Notes: generated by a model from the letters alone, not told the origin. Numbered from the stretch's first letter, positions 1 through 9,723 are shown. The stretch: 64,000 bases of DNA from JAEULH01 sp963746275 (GCA_963746275.1 CAVVAX010000016.1:1-64000), one strand, 5' to 3'. Made by a program: numbers and translations.

Positions 1-288
1 TTCCTCGAGGACGGCCGCGTCGCCATCGACAACAATCCCGCCGAGCGCGCCATCCGGCCCGTGGCGATCGGCCGCAAGAATTGGCTGTTCGCCGGCTCCG
101 ACGCCGGCGGTGAGACGCTCGCCGACGCGATGACCATCATCGAGACGGCGAAGCTGTCGGGCCTCAACCCCGAAGCCTACCTCACCGACATTCTCGCGCG
201 GATCAACGACCACATCGTCACTCGACTCGACGAACTGCTCCCCTGGAACTGGACGCCAGCCTCGCAGCAAGCCGCTCAGGCTGCGTGA
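1..288 (+). mobile_element. tnpC: IS66-family transposase, C-terminal end (partial)
   Basis: The reading frame is open from the first base and ends with TGA at 286-288. It starts with an NNPAERAIRP motif, followed by the RKNWLFAGSDAGGE stretch that marks the C-terminal part of IS66-type DDE transposases. About 95 residues are present of a protein usually near 500, so the rest lies off the window. A CGGTTAC at 302-308 may be the right terminal inverted repeat; that boundary is inferred. The element sits directly against a broken nadC fragment. Confidence 0.85.
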
Positions 289-308
289 GCGGTCCCGACC
301 GGCCGGTT

Positions 309-609
309 ACGATGCTGCGCCGTGCGCGTTCGACGGCCGCCGCGATGCCGCCGGCCAAGGCGATGTGGTTGTCCTTGATGAGGACGGCGTCGTCGAGGCC
401 GAGATCTCCAGCGTCTGGTAATTGTGGGCCAGAATGATGGCATTGCGCTCCTTCTTGAGACGGCAAATGGCGTCGATCTCGGGCGCGAACTGCGGCCATT
501 TGAACGCGGTCATGGTGTTCTTCAGGCGCTGACGGATCTCTTCGGTGCGCGCCTCCACCTCAGGGGTGAAGGGCAGCGGCTCCGGCTGGGCAACGGTGGG
601 CATGGGCAT
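309..609 (-). pseudogene. nadA-nadC fusion scar (remnant of nadABC)
   Basis: The ATG at 609 follows an AGAGGA ribosome site and opens the N-terminus of quinolinate synthase NadA, ending in the conserved KKERNAIILAHNYQ segment. Within about 70 codons the reading changes frame at roughly 405-412. It becomes an internal piece of quinolinate phosphoribosyltransferase NadC, recognisable by GLDDAVLIKDNHIALAGGI. Most of nadA, all of nadB and the first half of nadC are missing. The NadC piece then ends at the IS66 element. This is a deletion plus insertion, not a sequencing slip, because roughly 3 kb of usual operon content is absent. De novo NAD synthesis would need another copy elsewhere. Confidence 0.8.
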
Positions 610-623
610 AGCGGCGATCCTCT

Positions 624-642
624 TATGCTCATCATGAGCATA
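624..642. promoter_or_regulatory. Perfect palindrome, candidate NadQ operator 1
   Basis: The 19-mer TATGCTCATCATGAGCATA has perfect 9-bp arms around one central base. It ends 15 bases upstream of the nadA start codon, where a repressor would block transcription. The nadQ regulator gene lies just upstream in the same direction, so NadQ is the obvious candidate ligand. That link is inference. Confidence 0.6.
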
Positions 643-679
643 TCATGATCAAAAAAAGTCATCGACGGCCGGAGTGCTT

Positions 680-698
680 TGTACTCAAGGTGAGCATA
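680..698. promoter_or_regulatory. Imperfect second copy, candidate NadQ operator 2
   Basis: TGTACTCAAGGTGAGCATA matches the perfect palindrome at 624-642 in 14 of 19 positions, including the complete TGAGCATA half-site. The two centres are 56 bases apart, which would suit cooperative binding. It lies between the nadQ stop and the nadA start. Confidence 0.45.
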
Positions 699-716
699 AT
701 CGGTGTGCGCCTTGCG

Positions 717-1711
717 TCAAGGGAAACCGCCCCGGCGCGTCGCGGCGAGGCGAAACCCGGGCGCCGGGCGCTCCAGGAGCACGTCGCTGCGAAAGCGCAT
801 CAGCTTGGCCGGCCGTCCGCCGGTGTCCGTCGCCATTTCGCCCGTTTCCTCGACAAGCCCCTGCTGGGCAATGAGCCGGCGGAAGTTCTGCTTGTGCAGG
901 CAAACACCCGAGAGCGCCTCGGCGGCTTTCTGTAACGCCGAGAGGGTGAACGTGGGCGGCATCAATTCGAAGAGGACCGGCCGATACTTGATCTTCGCAC
1001 GCAGGCGGCTGATGGAGGTGGCAAGAATTCGCCGATGATCGGCGAACATCGCGACGCCGGCATACGAGGCGAGATCTGCAGCCGGCTCAAGGCCGCGGTC
1101 CAACGAAGCCTCTGGAACCACGCCGGCCTCATAGAGCATCTCGTAGCGTTCCAGGGCGCGTTCTTCGTCCCACGGAACCCCATCGACCCCGAACGTGAGA
1201 CACAGCCGCCCGACGCGATCCTTGTCGTGACGTTGGCCAGTGGACCGCGCCCAGTCCGAAAGCCGGTCAAGAATGAAGGACCGCGATGGCGGTTCGTCGA
1301 AGCGCCTGTCCTCCCATGGGAAGAATTGATACCACGGCCGCCAGCCTTCTTGCGTCGGCAGGTCTTCGCTGCCGATGGACATCAGGGCCAGGTATGCGAT
1401 CGAGATGGCTCTATTCTTGGCGTCCGACGGTCGCTCGGGAAGCACGTCCGTGCGATCCCCAAAGGTATAAAGCTGCTCAACGTACCCCAGGCGGCAATGA
1501 GTTTGCCGTTCCACCCAGTTGCGTAGCCCCGCCTGAAGGGAACGGTGACCCGGCTGCAGAGGCCCGGACGGCAGAGATGACGGCGCGATCCGGACGCCGG
1601 GGGCGGCGCCGAGCTTCTGACGGTCAACACATGCGGGACGTAAGCCCGCATCGCGATCACGACGGCCGTCAGATCGACGCGAACCCGAACGTCATCGACA
1701 GGACCCATCAT
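717..1711 (-). CDS. nadQ: NadQ-type NAD biosynthesis regulator (frameshifted)
   Basis: This is a Nudix-related DNA-binding regulator of the COG4111/NadQ type, which in alphaproteobacteria controls nadABC. The N-terminal Nudix-like part reads VDLTAVVIAM and VPHVLTV from an ATG at 1711. One frame change near 1620-1640 leads into LPSGPLQPGHRSLQ, then RLGYVEQLYTFGDR. The C-terminal winged-helix part has CLHKQNFRRLI, GLVEETG and GRPAKLMRFR. Total length across the break is about 330 residues, normal for the family. The gene lies upstream of and codirectional with the nadA remnant, with two palindromes between them. Whether the frameshift is real or a sequence error cannot be told here. Confidence 0.75.
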
Positions 1712-1860
1712 CGCGCGTCAAGCTTTGCCTCAGCATGCCCCGGCTCGGGTCCATGATAGCTGCTCATGAACCGCGCGATCTGGTCGCCGCCCTGCGTTGC
1801 AGCCCCTTGCTCATGTCGACCCACTCACCACGGCTGGCTGGCCTGGCGCAGCGTTTTGCC

Positions 1861-2823
1861 TCACCCTCCCGCCGCCAGGTTCGCTTCGGCGTCGATGAAG
1901 ACGTCGACCTGCTGGCCGATGTAGACCGGGAGCCCCCGGGGATCGAAGCTGTAGACCAGTTCGAGCACCCGGGTGTCGACCCGTTCGGCGATGTCGCCGG
2001 TGAGCGAGCGCTTCGGCGAAACGTATGGCTCGATGCGGACGAAGGCGAGCGGGAAGCGGATGTCGCGGTTGCCGCGGACGACGGCTTCGGCAGGCGCCCC
2101 CTGCCTGAGCCGCCAGATGTCGTTCTCGTCGACCTGGACGCGCACGTGCAGCGGCTTCTCGCCGCCCATGAGCACCGCCGGCGTCGCGCTGGGCCCGGCG
2201 GTGATGAACTCGCCGGGGCGGATGTTGACCTTGAGGATGCGGCCGTCGACCGGCGCACGCACCGTCAGCCGGTCCAGCGTCACCCGCGCCGCATCTTCCT
2301 GCGCCGCGGCCACGTCGACCCGGGTCTTCGCCGCCGCGACCGCCGCCCTGCCGGCATCCACCGCAAAGCGCAGCCGGGCCCAGGCATCCTCGCTGAGGAC
2401 GAAGCCGCGTTCGAGCTTCTCGCGCCGGCGGAGCTGGTCGAGACGGTCGGCGAGCAGGGAGTCGGCTTCCGCCACCTCCGCCAGCGCGGCGAGGCGCTGC
2501 TGCTCGGCGGTGGCCACATCGGCCTCCGCCGCCCGCCTGTCGAGGACAAACAGCGGCTGGCTGCGGGAGACCTCGTCGCCCTCGGTCACCGGCACCTCGG
2601 CGACGATGCCGGAGAGGAAGCTGCCCACGGCGATGTTGCGGGTGTTCGCCTCGATCAGGCCGCTGCCGGCCACCGTGACGCCGTAGCGGCTCTCGGCCGG
2701 CATGGCGAGCTGGTTGGGCGGCGGCGGCTCGCGGTCCTGGCTGAGCGTGGAGAAGGCGACGGCGTAGGCGATGCCGGCGGCGCTGACGATCGGGACGACG
2801 ACGCGGGTGAAGGTTCCCCTCAT
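1861..2823 (-). CDS. HlyD-family periplasmic adaptor of an ABC exporter
   Basis: The 320-residue membrane fusion protein has an N-terminal membrane anchor (about residues 8-28). A first lipoyl half follows (GSFLSGIVAEVPVTEGDEVS), then an alpha-helical hairpin rich in Ala, Glu and Arg (about 95-185). The second lipoyl half is TVRAPVDGRILKVNIRPGE, before a beta-barrel region. It would link the inner-membrane ATPase/permease to an outer-membrane channel, which is not encoded here. Its ATG overlaps the stop of the upstream ATPase gene by four bases, so the two are translationally coupled. Family: MacA/DevB-like; substrate unknown. Confidence 0.85.
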   Translation of the reverse strand: MRGTFTRVVVPIVSAAGIAYAVAFSTLSQDREPPPPNQLAMPAESRYGVTVAGSGLIEANTRNIAVGSFLSGIVAEVPVTEGDEVSRSQPLFVLDRRAAEADVATAEQQRLAALAEVAEADSLLADRLDQLRRREKLERGFVLSEDAWARLRFAVDAGRAAVAAAKTRVDVAAAQEDAARVTLDRLTVRAPVDGRILKVNIRPGEFITAGPSATPAVLMGGEKPLHVRVQVDENDIWRLRQGAPAEAVVRGNRDIRFPLAFVRIEPYVSPKRSLTGDIAERVDTRVLELVYSFDPRGLPVYIGQQVDVFIDAEANLAAGG

Positions 2824-3548
2824 GCGTCCGCCGCCGCCGGCGGCGCCTCGATGCCGAGGATCCGGCCGTCGTCCATCCGGGCGATGCGGTCGGCGAAGGG
2901 AAAGATCCGGCTGTCGTGGGTGACGATCAGCAGCGTCGTGCCGCGATCGCGCACGATCTCGCGCATCAGCGTCATGATCCGCTGGCCGGTGTCGTGGTCG
3001 AGCGCGCTGGTCGGCTCGTCGCAGACGACGAGCCGGGGCTTATGGACCAGCGCCCGGGCGATGGCGACGCGCTGCTGTTCGCCGCCGGAAAGCGTGCCCG
3101 GCGCGTCCCGCTCGCGGCCAGCGAGCCCGACCTGAGCCAGCAGCGCTCCGGCCGCGGCCAGCGCCGCAGGCCTGGCGGCGCCGTTGATGATCATCGGGAT
3201 GGCGACGTTGTCGACGACGCTCAAGGACGGCAGCAGGTGGAACTGCTGGAAGATGAAGCCGATGGTTTGGGCGCGGAAGTCGAGCCGGGCGCGCGGCCGG
3301 AGCGCCTCGCTGTCGATGCCGAAGACGCTGCAGCGGCCGCCGTCGCGGGTGAGGATGCCGGCAATGACGGAGAGCAGCGTCGTCTTGCCGCAGCCGGACG
3401 GGCCGACCAGCATGGTGATGCCGCCTTCGGGCACGACCAGGTCGACCCCGCGGAGCGCCCACAGCGGCCCCGCGGCCGTGGGAAAGGACTTGCTCACGTC
3501 GGCGCAGACGACGGCGGGCGAAGGCTCCGGCTCGGGCGCTGGCTGCAC
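2820..3548 (-). CDS. ABC exporter ATP-binding protein (MacB/LolD/DevA type)
   Basis: The 242-residue ATPase has Walker A GPSGCGKTT at 49-57, the signature LSGGEQQR from 153, and Walker B LVVCDEPTSALD at 173-184. These are typical of the small ATPases that power MacB, LolCDE and DevBCA systems. It starts with GTG, 18 bases after the permease stop. The gene order permease, ATPase, adaptor forms a complete three-component exporter operon. Substrate cannot be read from sequence; lipids, peptides and drugs are all known for the superfamily. Confidence 0.9.
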   Translation of the reverse strand: MQPAPEPEPSPAVVCADVSKSFPTAAGPLWALRGVDLVVPEGGITMLVGPSGCGKTTLLSVIAGILTRDGGRCSVFGIDSEALRPRARLDFRAQTIGFIFQQFHLLPSLSVVDNVAIPMIINGAARPAALAAAGALLAQVGLAGRERDAPGTLSGGEQQRVAIARALVHKPRLVVCDEPTSALDHDTGQRIMTLMREIVRDRGTTLLIVTHDSRIFPFADRIARMDDGRILGIEAPPAAADA

Positions 3549-3566
3549 CGCGGCCGCGCTCGGCGC

Positions 3567-4721
3567 TCACGAGCGGAAGACCACGGCCGGGTCGAGGCGG
3601 ACCACCTGGCGGATGCCGAGCAGCGCCGAGAGCGAGACGATGACGAGCACGCCCACGGCGGCGAACGCCAGGATCTCGGGCACCATGGCGAAGGCGAGCA
3701 CGCTGTCCTTGACGTTGCTGCCGAAGATCGCAGCGATGCCGACGCCCAGCCCATAGCCGATCAGCCCAACGACCAGGGCCTGGAGCAGCACCATGCGGAC
3801 GACGACGCCGGTGCGCAGGCCCATGGCCTTGAGCGCCGCGTACTGGTCCAGGTTCTCGCGGACGAAGTTGAAGAAGCTCTGCCCGGCGATGGCGGCGCCG
3901 ACGAGGAAGCCCAGCGCCACCGAGATCCCGAAGTTGATCGGGATGCCGGTGTTCTCCATCCAGTAGGTGAGCGTCGCCCGGCGGAACTGCGCCTGCGTCT
4001 GGGCGCTGAGCCCCGTTTCGGCGGCGATCCGTCTGGCGAGCTCGGTGGGATCGACGCCGTCGCGGGCCTTGACCAGGACGTAGGTGAGCTGGCGGCGCTG
4101 CGGCGGCGCCCAGGACAGTGCCCGGGAGTAGGTGGTGAAGGCCTTGGGCACCAGGACGAAGTCGCGGCTGGAGCGGCTGATGGCGACGACGACGGCGCGA
4201 TTGTCGTTGATCTCGACCTCGTCGCCGATGCCGAGGGGGCGGGAGATGCCGTCGGCGGCAACGTAGCGCAGCCGGTCGCCGGCGGCCTCCTGATCGACGA
4301 TGACGCCGTCGGTCTGGCGCAGGTCGGCGAGGCTGCCCTCGGCCATCTGCGGCGGCGCGCCGACCAGGGTGGCGTCGTCGAGCCCCGTGAGGTTGATGCT
4401 CTTGGTCTGGCCGTCGGGCAGGCGGATGTTGATGATCGCCTTGAACATCGGCACCGCCCAGGCGACGCCGGTGACGCCGCGCACCCGGGTCAGCGCCGTG
4501 TCGCGCATCGGCTTGCTCTCCTCGACGTACTCGACGCCGGGGTCCATGACCCAGATGTCCGGGAGGCTCACGTCATCGATGAAGGCGAAGGTGCGCGACA
4601 TCAGCCCGACGAAGATCGACGGCTGCTGCGTCATGATCAGCGCGGCGAAGGTGATCCCGATGATCATGCCAAGGTACTTGCCGCGATCGCCGAACAGCAT
4701 GTGCAGGGCGATGATCAGCAT
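3567..4721 (-). CDS. ABC exporter permease (FtsX/DevC-like)
   Basis: I place the start at the ATG at 4721, giving 384 residues, because the protein then opens with LHMLFGDRGKYLGMIIGITF, a typical DevC-type first membrane segment. The open frame extends further upstream, but that part is Arg/Pro-rich and looks non-coding. A large extracytoplasmic domain separates the first membrane segment from three C-terminal ones (from about residue 255: ISVALGFLVGAAIAG, then VVGLIGYGLGVGIAAIFG and ILAFAAVGVLVIVSLSALLG). It is the first gene of the operon with the ATPase and HlyD adaptor. Confidence 0.85.
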   Translation of the reverse strand: MLIIALHMLFGDRGKYLGMIIGITFAALIMTQQPSIFVGLMSRTFAFIDDVSLPDIWVMDPGVEYVEESKPMRDTALTRVRGVTGVAWAVPMFKAIINIRLPDGQTKSINLTGLDDATLVGAPPQMAEGSLADLRQTDGVIVDQEAAGDRLRYVAADGISRPLGIGDEVEINDNRAVVVAISRSSRDFVLVPKAFTTYSRALSWAPPQRRQLTYVLVKARDGVDPTELARRIAAETGLSAQTQAQFRRATLTYWMENTGIPINFGISVALGFLVGAAIAGQSFFNFVRENLDQYAALKAMGLRTGVVVRMVLLQALVVGLIGYGLGVGIAAIFGSNVKDSVLAFAMVPEILAFAAVGVLVIVSLSALLGIRQVVRLDPAVVFRS

Positions 4722-5064
4722 CGACGCGGCCGGAAGCGCAGGCGTGAGCGGGGGTGCGGCATCGCCCGTCAACGTAGGGCGATTCGCCGCCGCCCGCCAG
4801 ACGCGCCGGCGGGCCGCCGGGGAGCTCACCGGCCGGGCGAGCGTGTCGCCGCGCGCTTTTGCGGCTCGCGCCGACGGCTTCCTGATCTTAAGACCTTTTC
4901 GGAGCTCGCGAAGCGCGGGGGCCGGGCAGGAAGCGCATAGGTAGGGCGGCAGGGTGCGCGCCGGGGAGCGGCGGCCTGGGCGGATGACGCGGTAAGGCGT
5001 CTTCCTGTGGTACATTAGGTTGTTGAAGCAACCCGTCCACTGCATCGGGCCGGCCACACCCGCC
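4722..5064. other. Intergenic region upstream of the exporter operon
   Basis: These 343 bases hold no convincing gene. The exporter operon promoter must lie here on the minus strand, but I see no clear -35/-10 pair. The right side passes into the transposase remnant. Confidence 0.5.
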
Positions 5065-6020
5065 ATGACCGACGATGCAACTTGCCGTTCCGGTTTCCAG
5101 CCGTCCGGGGCAAGAAGCTCAGGCGGTTTGACGGCGGCCGCCGGTCGTCGGACGGTGGCGCGATGCTTCACGGCGAAGCGGCGGACGGACGACGTTGCCG
5201 AGAAACGGCGGCGGTGATCCGATCGGCGCGATCCGACGCGGGTGGTTCATCGGCTCGGCGAGATTTTGCTGGCGCGCACCTCGCCATCGCCTGCGGGTCG
5301 AGGACGCGGACGGTTCGACGCGCTGCCCACCGACGCCGTCCGGCGCTCGCCCTCTGGCGCTGCTGCAGGCGGGGTGGACTTGTGGCAGCCGCCGTGCCGG
5401 GCGGGAGAACGCGCCAAGCGTGCGCGACCTCGTCAGGCTCGGCCGGTCATGGCCGGCCGCTCTGCAGGCGTTCGCGCCGGGCGAGGCGGTCGAGGTCGAG
5501 ATCGCCGATGCGCTCGACGTGGTTCACGGCGACCAGGAGCTGTCGCGTTCAACGCTGCTACGACGAGCGCGCCGCCGACCGCGTCTGCGAGCCGCCACGG
5601 CGTCTGGCGGCAGATCTGCGGCCGGGCAAGACGCCCCCGGCACGATGTTCGCGCTCGCACCGCCGTCTCGAACGGCGATCCGTCGCGGCGGTGGACGACG
5701 GGCACACCATGCGCACGCCGTATGCCGGCCCGATCAGGCTGTGCGAAGCAAGGCCGACGCCCGGCTGCTCGGCGGCGCTCGCCGCCAGGTCGAGGCGGTC
5801 GACCGCATCCGCGCGCGCGCGATCACGCTGGCGCCGGCGCTTCCGCCGGGACCACCCTCGGCAAATCCGGAGCAGGCGCGCGTGTCGCGCCCGCATCGAA
5901 GCGACGCGGCTCGGTCTCGACATCCGCTACTTCGTCACCAAGATCGCGACCGGCACGACCGAATGGCTCTATGCCGACCCTGTTGCTTTCGCAGCCGACG
6001 AACCTGCAGCGCGCAGGTGA
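5065..6020 (+). pseudogene. Decayed IS1380-family transposase
   Basis: Transposase segments appear in order but scattered over all three plus-strand frames. They are MTDDATCR (5065), RGKKL with FDGGR and SDGGAML (5105-5170), VHRLGEIL, NAPSVRDLVRLGRS, DVVHGDQELS and EATRLGLDIRYF (about 5905) with ATGTTEWLYAD. The order and wording match IS1380-type DDE transposases of about 450 residues, but many indels break the frame and the C-terminal region is missing or unrecognisable. Unlike the single frameshifts in neighbouring genes, this is clear decay. Sequence to 6327 may belong to the same dead element. Confidence 0.75.
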
Positions 6021-6327
6021 TCGTCTACGTCTGGATCAACGACCGCGACAGCTTACGCAAGGCCGGCGCCAGGACCGACGCTTACGGCGGTCTTCGCGCG
6101 GACGCTGGGCAGCGGCAATGCCGCCGGACGGTTAGGCCGGCGCTGCTGGCCGCGGCGCAAGCGATCGACAGCCGGGAGGTGCTTTCGGCCGCCGCCGATG
6201 CATCCTCTCCGGGAGGAGGACCCGTAAGCCAGTCGACTGTGCCGTGCGCCACCATGAAAGCCGCTAGCGCCTTGCCCGCCCGCTCTCGTAGCACAGCGTG
6301 ACAAGCAGTGGAACAATCTGGATGCCT
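6021..6327. other. Intergenic, possible tail of the dead IS element
   Basis: These 307 bases lie between the transposase remnant and the murA stop. I found no supportable gene, tRNA or clear terminator. Confidence 0.4.
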
Positions 6328-7603
<1,276 letters not shown>

Positions 7604-7713
7604 GATCGGCCGTTGGCTGCGGGGGGCGAGCGAAGCCGCGCCGGCGGCGGGCCACGGTCGCGCTCATGACATGGCGATGACGCGATTAGTTGTACGCGAT
7701 CGGGCGCCGGCGC

Positions 7714-7959
7714 TCAAGCCGGGTCCCGGCCGGGGTCTTGGCCAAGATCTTTGCCGGGGTCTTGGCCGGGGTCTTGGCCGGTGTCTTGGCCGGTTTCGGT
7801 ACCGCCGGCGGGTCCGTTGCCCGCCTCGCGCGCCCTCACCTGCGCCTTGCGCTTGCGCAGGTTCTCTCGCAGCGCCGCGGCGAGCCGCTCCTCGCGCGAC
7901 GCCTTCTTCCCCGCACGCGCCTTTGGCTCCTTCCCCCCGCCCCGCTCCGCCGTCTCCAC
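7714..7959 (-). CDS. Small basic protein with four-residue tail repeats
   Basis: The 81-residue protein is encoded 110 bases upstream of murA in the same direction. Residues 1-47 form a charged helix (ASREERLAAALRENLRKRKA) resembling small uncharacterised alphaproteobacterial proteins with an ERLAAALRENLRRRK core. The C-terminal third is a repeat of TGQD/PGQD units made by a 12-bp tandem array. No function is assigned. The repeats could vary in number between strains. The helical core, not the repeat, is the reason to believe it is coding. Confidence 0.55.
   Translation of the reverse strand: METAERGGGKEPKARAGKKASREERLAAALRENLRKRKAQVRAREAGNGPAGGTETGQDTGQDPGQDPGKDLGQDPGRDPA
7731..7802. repeat. 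12-bp tandem repeat, about six units
   Basis: The unit CGGGGTCTTGGC occurs at 7731, 7755 and 7767, with variants at 7743, 7779 and 7791. It preserves frame and encodes a Gly-Gln-Asp-Pro type tail in the minus-strand gene at 7714-7959. Confidence 0.85.
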
Positions 7960-8075
7960 GCTGTCGCTCCCGCCTCGCTCGGCCTTCGGTTCGACGCTGA
8001 ACTCGCCGTGAGCAGCCTACGCTTGTCACGGCCGGCGCGGCTATGGCATCGTGCCGCCCTCGCATGAGGGGTTTT

Positions 8076-8150
8076 GCCGCCGTAGCTCAGGGGTAGAGCA
8101 CACCCTTGGTAAGGGTGGGGTCGAGTGTTCAATTCACTCCGGCGGCACCA
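8076..8150 (+). tRNA. tRNA-Thr (GGT)
   Basis: A complete cloverleaf can be folded. The acceptor is GCCGCCG/CGGCGGC and the D-arm is GCTC/GAGC. The anticodon stem CACCC/GGGTG encloses loop TTGGTAA (anticodon GGT, Thr), and the T-arm GAGTG/CACTC encloses TTCAATT. Discriminator A and an encoded CCA follow. The accessory island begins immediately downstream, so this tRNA is a plausible integration site. Confidence 0.95.
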
Positions 8151-8223
8151 TTTTTCGCACAAAGTTCAGCGAGTCCGGCTCGTGTAACAACACGATCATC
8201 ACGCATCTCGGGGGGAGACGGCG

Positions 8224-8370
8224 ATGCCGACGCCGGAGGAGAGGGCGCGGCAGAAAATCGATCAGCTGCTGAATGAGGCCGGCTGGATCGTCCAGGATCA
8301 CGAACAGATGAACCTGGGCGCCGGTCCAGGCGTCGCCGTGCGCGAGTACGCCCTGCCGGCCGGGCCCTGC
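8224..8370 (+). pseudogene. hsdR N-terminal fragment (Type I restriction)
   Basis: The ATG at 8224 follows a GGGGGAGA ribosome site and encodes MPTPEERARQKIDQLL, then AAG-type WIVQDHEQMNLGAG and GVAVREYALPAG. This is the start of Type I restriction subunit R (the RQKIDxLLxxAGW...VREF pattern). After about 49 residues the similarity stops at roughly 8370, where an oppositely oriented phage-like fragment begins. More than 90% of the usual protein is missing. Confidence 0.7.
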
Positions 8371-8394
8371 CGGCGAAGTGGAAGTCCGCGCGGG

Positions 8395-8758
8395 CCATCA
8401 GCCGTTTTTTCCGCGTCCAGCAGCAGGCCGGGGGCAAGTAGCGGTCGCGGAAGGCCTGGAACACCGGCCAGCGGTCGAGCACCGCGCCGACCGCTTCGGG
8501 CGACGGCTCCACCGGCTGGCCCGCTGCGACGACGCCTTCCCAGGCCAGGATCGCCTCACAGGCGAGCGCCTTCACCCAGCCCTCGGTGCGCGCGGCCTCG
8601 TCCATGGCCTCGCCGGCGTCCTCGCCCGCGCCCTCCTCTTGGCGAAGCCGCTGCCGGGCGGCCAGCATCAGCGCCGTGGTCAGCGGCCGGACGTGCCAGC
8701 GGATACCGCCCGGCAGGTCGAGCCACCACGGCTAACGCGGGGTCGTAAGATCGATCAT
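8395..8758 (-). pseudogene. Phage tail-module gene remnant
   Basis: The ATG at 8758 starts MIDLTTPR, but codon nine is an in-frame TAG (8732-8734). The same frame continues PWWLDLPGGIRWHVRPLTTALMLAAR, then EGWVKALACEAILAWEGV and VLDRWPVFQAFRDRYLPP. A second lesion near 8430 shifts the LLLDAEK ending out of frame. The pattern (short beta segment, RPLTTALMLAAR, WEGV, WPVFEAF, LLLDAEKN) is one I associate with a small protein following the tail-tube gene in alphaproteobacterial prophages, probably a tail assembly chaperone. The family assignment is from memory and moderate. Truncated by the hsdR fragment. Confidence 0.5.
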
Positions 8759-8949
8759 GGAAACGTCCTTGAGGATGTCTGATGGCGTGTCGCAGGGTCT
8801 CGGGCAGAGCCCCCGCGATCGTCGGCTGGCCCTATGAGAGCGTTCCCTGGCGCACTAAACGCGAAACGCGTCCCGAATTCATCCGGCCTTCGGCTTGCTT
8901 GTCCCTGATTCCCAGCCGGGATACACTTCGACGCGAGCCGGAGGACGAT

Positions 8950-9723
8950 TTGCCCATCACTAAACTGCCAAAGATTCTCGAGCGAGAACCGCTCGTCGAT
9001 GCGCTTTGCGAAGTGCGCATGGAGGCATCTGCGCCCCTCGCGGATATCTTGCCCGGCATCCTTTTCCACGAACTGAATCCCAAACCGTCTATAAGGCGTC
9101 TGCCAGCAGCCGAGATACCGCAGCCGATGCGCAAGACTGACCCCACGCTGCAGTATGCACCGACGCAGCGGCTCGAATGGGGTGAGTATGTAGTGGCGGT
9201 CGGCGACCGCAATGTTGTCATTAGCTGCAAGCTACCCTACCCGAAGTGGCCAAACTTCAAGAAGAAGATTCTTGAGATCATCAACTTGGTTGATAAGGTC
9301 CGCGTTGCGGGAAAGGTGGAGCGGTTTTCGCTTAAGTACGTCAACTTGATCGAGGCACCAACACTCGCGGCTCAGATCTCGAAGGTCGATCTCGCAATCC
9401 GGATCGGTGAGCTTGAAGTTAACGCTGATCACATAGACATGAAGGTACATCACGTCGAAGGCGACGCTATCCACATCTTGACCGTGATTACGGGCGCGAG
9501 CGGCCGGATGCCAGACGGACGTGAGGTATTCGGTGTGGTGGTTGATATTGATTCTATAAGAGACATTTCACCCCCAATCCCATTCGCTACGTTCGCGGGC
9601 GATCTAGAGTCAGAGCTTGAGAAGCTACGTCAGTCGAACAAGGTTCGCTTCTTCGACTGCCTAAAACAACAAACTGTTGATGAAATGGGGCCCGTCTATG
9701 AATGCGATCATTCGTCCACGTAG
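8950..9723 (+). CDS. TIGR04255 family protein
   Basis: I place the start at the TTG at 8950, giving a protein that opens LPITKLPKILEREPLVDALCEVRM, the conserved beginning of the sporadically distributed TIGR04255 family. The open frame extends to 8782 but that part looks non-coding. About 257 residues follow, including AEIPQPMRKTDPTLQYAPTQ, RLEWGEYVVAVGD and KVERFSLKYVNLIE, all usual for the family. No enzyme motif or membrane segment is visible. The family has no known function and is scattered among genomes, typical of accessory or defence cargo. It overlaps the next gene. G+C is markedly low (42% in 9241-9300, 48% in 9421-9480). Confidence 0.8.
   Translation: MPITKLPKILEREPLVDALCEVRMEASAPLADILPGILFHELNPKPSIRRLPAAEIPQPMRKTDPTLQYAPTQRLEWGEYVVAVGDRNVVISCKLPYPKWPNFKKKILEIINLVDKVRVAGKVERFSLKYVNLIEAPTLAAQISKVDLAIRIGELEVNADHIDMKVHHVEGDAIHILTVITGASGRMPDGREVFGVVVDIDSIRDISPPIPFATFAGDLESELEKLRQSNKVRFFDCLKQQTVDEMGPVYECDHSST

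Noticed and set aside
2916..4940. Long plus-strand open frames opposite the exporter operon
   Set aside because: They are antisense to well-supported genes and are rich in Arg, Gly, Ala and Asp with no motifs, as expected from high G+C on the opposite strand.
5195..6301. Long open frames around the dead transposase as a new gene
   Set aside because: The only protein-like stretches in them are IS1380 pieces in shifting frames.
7731..7802. CRISPR-like array
   Set aside because: The 12-bp units are contiguous with no spacers and lie in a coding frame.
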